Positions 8,584 through 9,078 of a DNA stretch of 9,078 nt are shown in pieces. Source of the DNA: CAZZKE01 sp964655005 (GTDB lineage Bacteria; Pseudomonadota; Alphaproteobacteria; Rhodospirillales; JABHCV01); NCBI GenBank assembly GCA_964655005.1, contig CAZZKE010000092.1, forward strand, positions 1 through 9,078. Reading direction: 5' to 3'. The stretch's first letter is position 1, and every line of letters starts with the position of its first letter. The notes below the pieces were generated by a model. That model saw only the letters and a program-made list of their open reading frames with translations, was not told the DNA's origin and did not search any database. Both the position numbers and the translations under genes were made by a program.

Positions 8584-9078
8584 ACTGGTGCAAGTGAACA
8601 TTCTGGCCGCCGCTTTCGGTCAGAATCGTGAGGGCGCGCTGCTGCTTCGCGGAATCATCGGCGCGGACCCATAAAATGACGCTGCCGGCATCCAGCGAGC
8701 GGGCGAAATCCTCGGTATGGGGGCTCGACGTGACGCCTTCGATCACTTCCTTGGCGGCGATGCCGACGCCGGCGGCGGCGATCAGCCCGGCGACGGTCGC
8801 GGCGACCGGCCCGCCGACCAGAAAAATAGCGCCCGAGGCGACCAGCGGCGCTTCGAACTTGAACTCGCCGGCCAGCGCCGTGACGATGTCCTGCCAGGGC
8901 TGGCCGGGCTGGCCGGCGGCATCGATCGATTCATGGCTCGACAGCACGCTTAGGTCGGTGCGGTCGAAGCCGGCGTCGATCAGCGCCCTGATCGCGGTCT
9001 CGAAACTGCCCCGGTCGGCAAACAGGCCGACCGCTTCGGGGATTGCCGGGGCGTCGTCGCCGGCCGATGATGTGGTGT
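8582..9078 (-). CDS. General-stress-like (YflT/17M-like) protein with glycine-zipper hydrophobic segment, 5' end outside window
   Basis: The minus-strand frame is open from the window edge to TAG at 8584-8582, giving 164 visible residues; the start lies beyond 9078. A GTG at 8947 is not the start, because clear coding sequence continues upstream of it. The visible part opens with a low-complexity stretch, then AVGLFADRGSFETAIRALI followed by DAGFDRTDLSVLSS. This beta-alpha-beta pattern is like that of small stress proteins in which a short domain handles a paired subunit or membrane contact. Next comes a Gly/Ala-rich hydrophobic segment (ASGAIFLVGGPVAATVAGLI, then AAAGVGIAA) that resembles a glycine zipper or a paired membrane hairpin. 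The end is SVILWVRADDS...RALTILTESGGQNVHLHQ, a second ferredoxin-like half with His near the terminus. Twelve bases separate it from maeB, so the two probably share a transcript. The molecular function is unknown; the family assignment is from memory of similar alphaproteobacterial proteins. Confidence 0.65.
   Translation of the reverse strand, partial: TTSSAGDDAPAIPEAVGLFADRGSFETAIRALIDAGFDRTDLSVLSSHESIDAAGQPGQPWQDIVTALAGEFKFEAPLVASGAIFLVGGPVAATVAGLIAAAGVGIAAKEVIEGVTSSPHTEDFARSLDAGSVILWVRADDSAKQQRALTILTESGGQNVHLHQ

Noticed and set aside
8582..8947. GTG at 8947 as the start of the last gene (121 codons)
   Set aside because: Coding-like sequence in the same frame continues to the window edge, including the first half of the apparent domain.

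Overview
The window is about 9 kb of GC-rich, densely packed bacterial chromosome. The gene set (BipA/TypA, family I pyrophosphatase, a MaeB-type malic enzyme fused to a phosphotransacetylase domain, Acr3, an AmpG-like permease), the strong GC bias at third codon positions and the general look of the proteins suggest an alphaproteobacterium, perhaps of the Rhodospirillales. That placement is an inference from protein character, not from a marker gene.

Layout, left to right. The last 12 codons of an unknown upstream gene (1-39) run into typA (39-1865) through a TAATG overlap. After a 57-base spacer come a GT9-family, heptosyltransferase-like glycosyltransferase (1923-3122) and, through an ATGA overlap, an AmpG-like major facilitator permease (3119-4435). 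This looks like a two-gene cell-envelope unit. A 240-base spacer (4436-4675) is distinctly poorer in GC (26 of 60 bases in 4501-4560). It carries a 13-base imperfect direct repeat, a 12-base palindrome and, on the minus strand, what looks like the decayed 3' end of a lost gene. Next come ppa (4676-5224) and an Acr3 arsenite-efflux permease (5217-6287) whose start lies inside the end of ppa.

The right third is on the minus strand. It holds a 756-residue malic enzyme (8569-6299) and, 12 bases upstream of it, a gene that enters from beyond the right edge (9078-8582). That gene encodes a small protein with a glycine/alanine-rich hydrophobic segment, resembling general-stress (YflT/17M-like) proteins. 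The two minus-strand genes look like one operon. acr3 and maeB converge with only 11 bases between their stop codons, and a short hairpin fills that gap.

Working together: most genes are housekeeping or envelope functions (translation/ribosome GTPase, pyrophosphate removal, anaplerotic carbon flow, surface glycan synthesis, possible muropeptide recycling). The oddities are mainly of arrangement: an arsenite pump without any visible ars regulator or reductase, translationally coupled to ppa, and a gene remnant with a possible homopolymer frameshift in the only sizeable spacer. I found no RNA gene, CRISPR array, intact mobile element or clear new multi-gene system.
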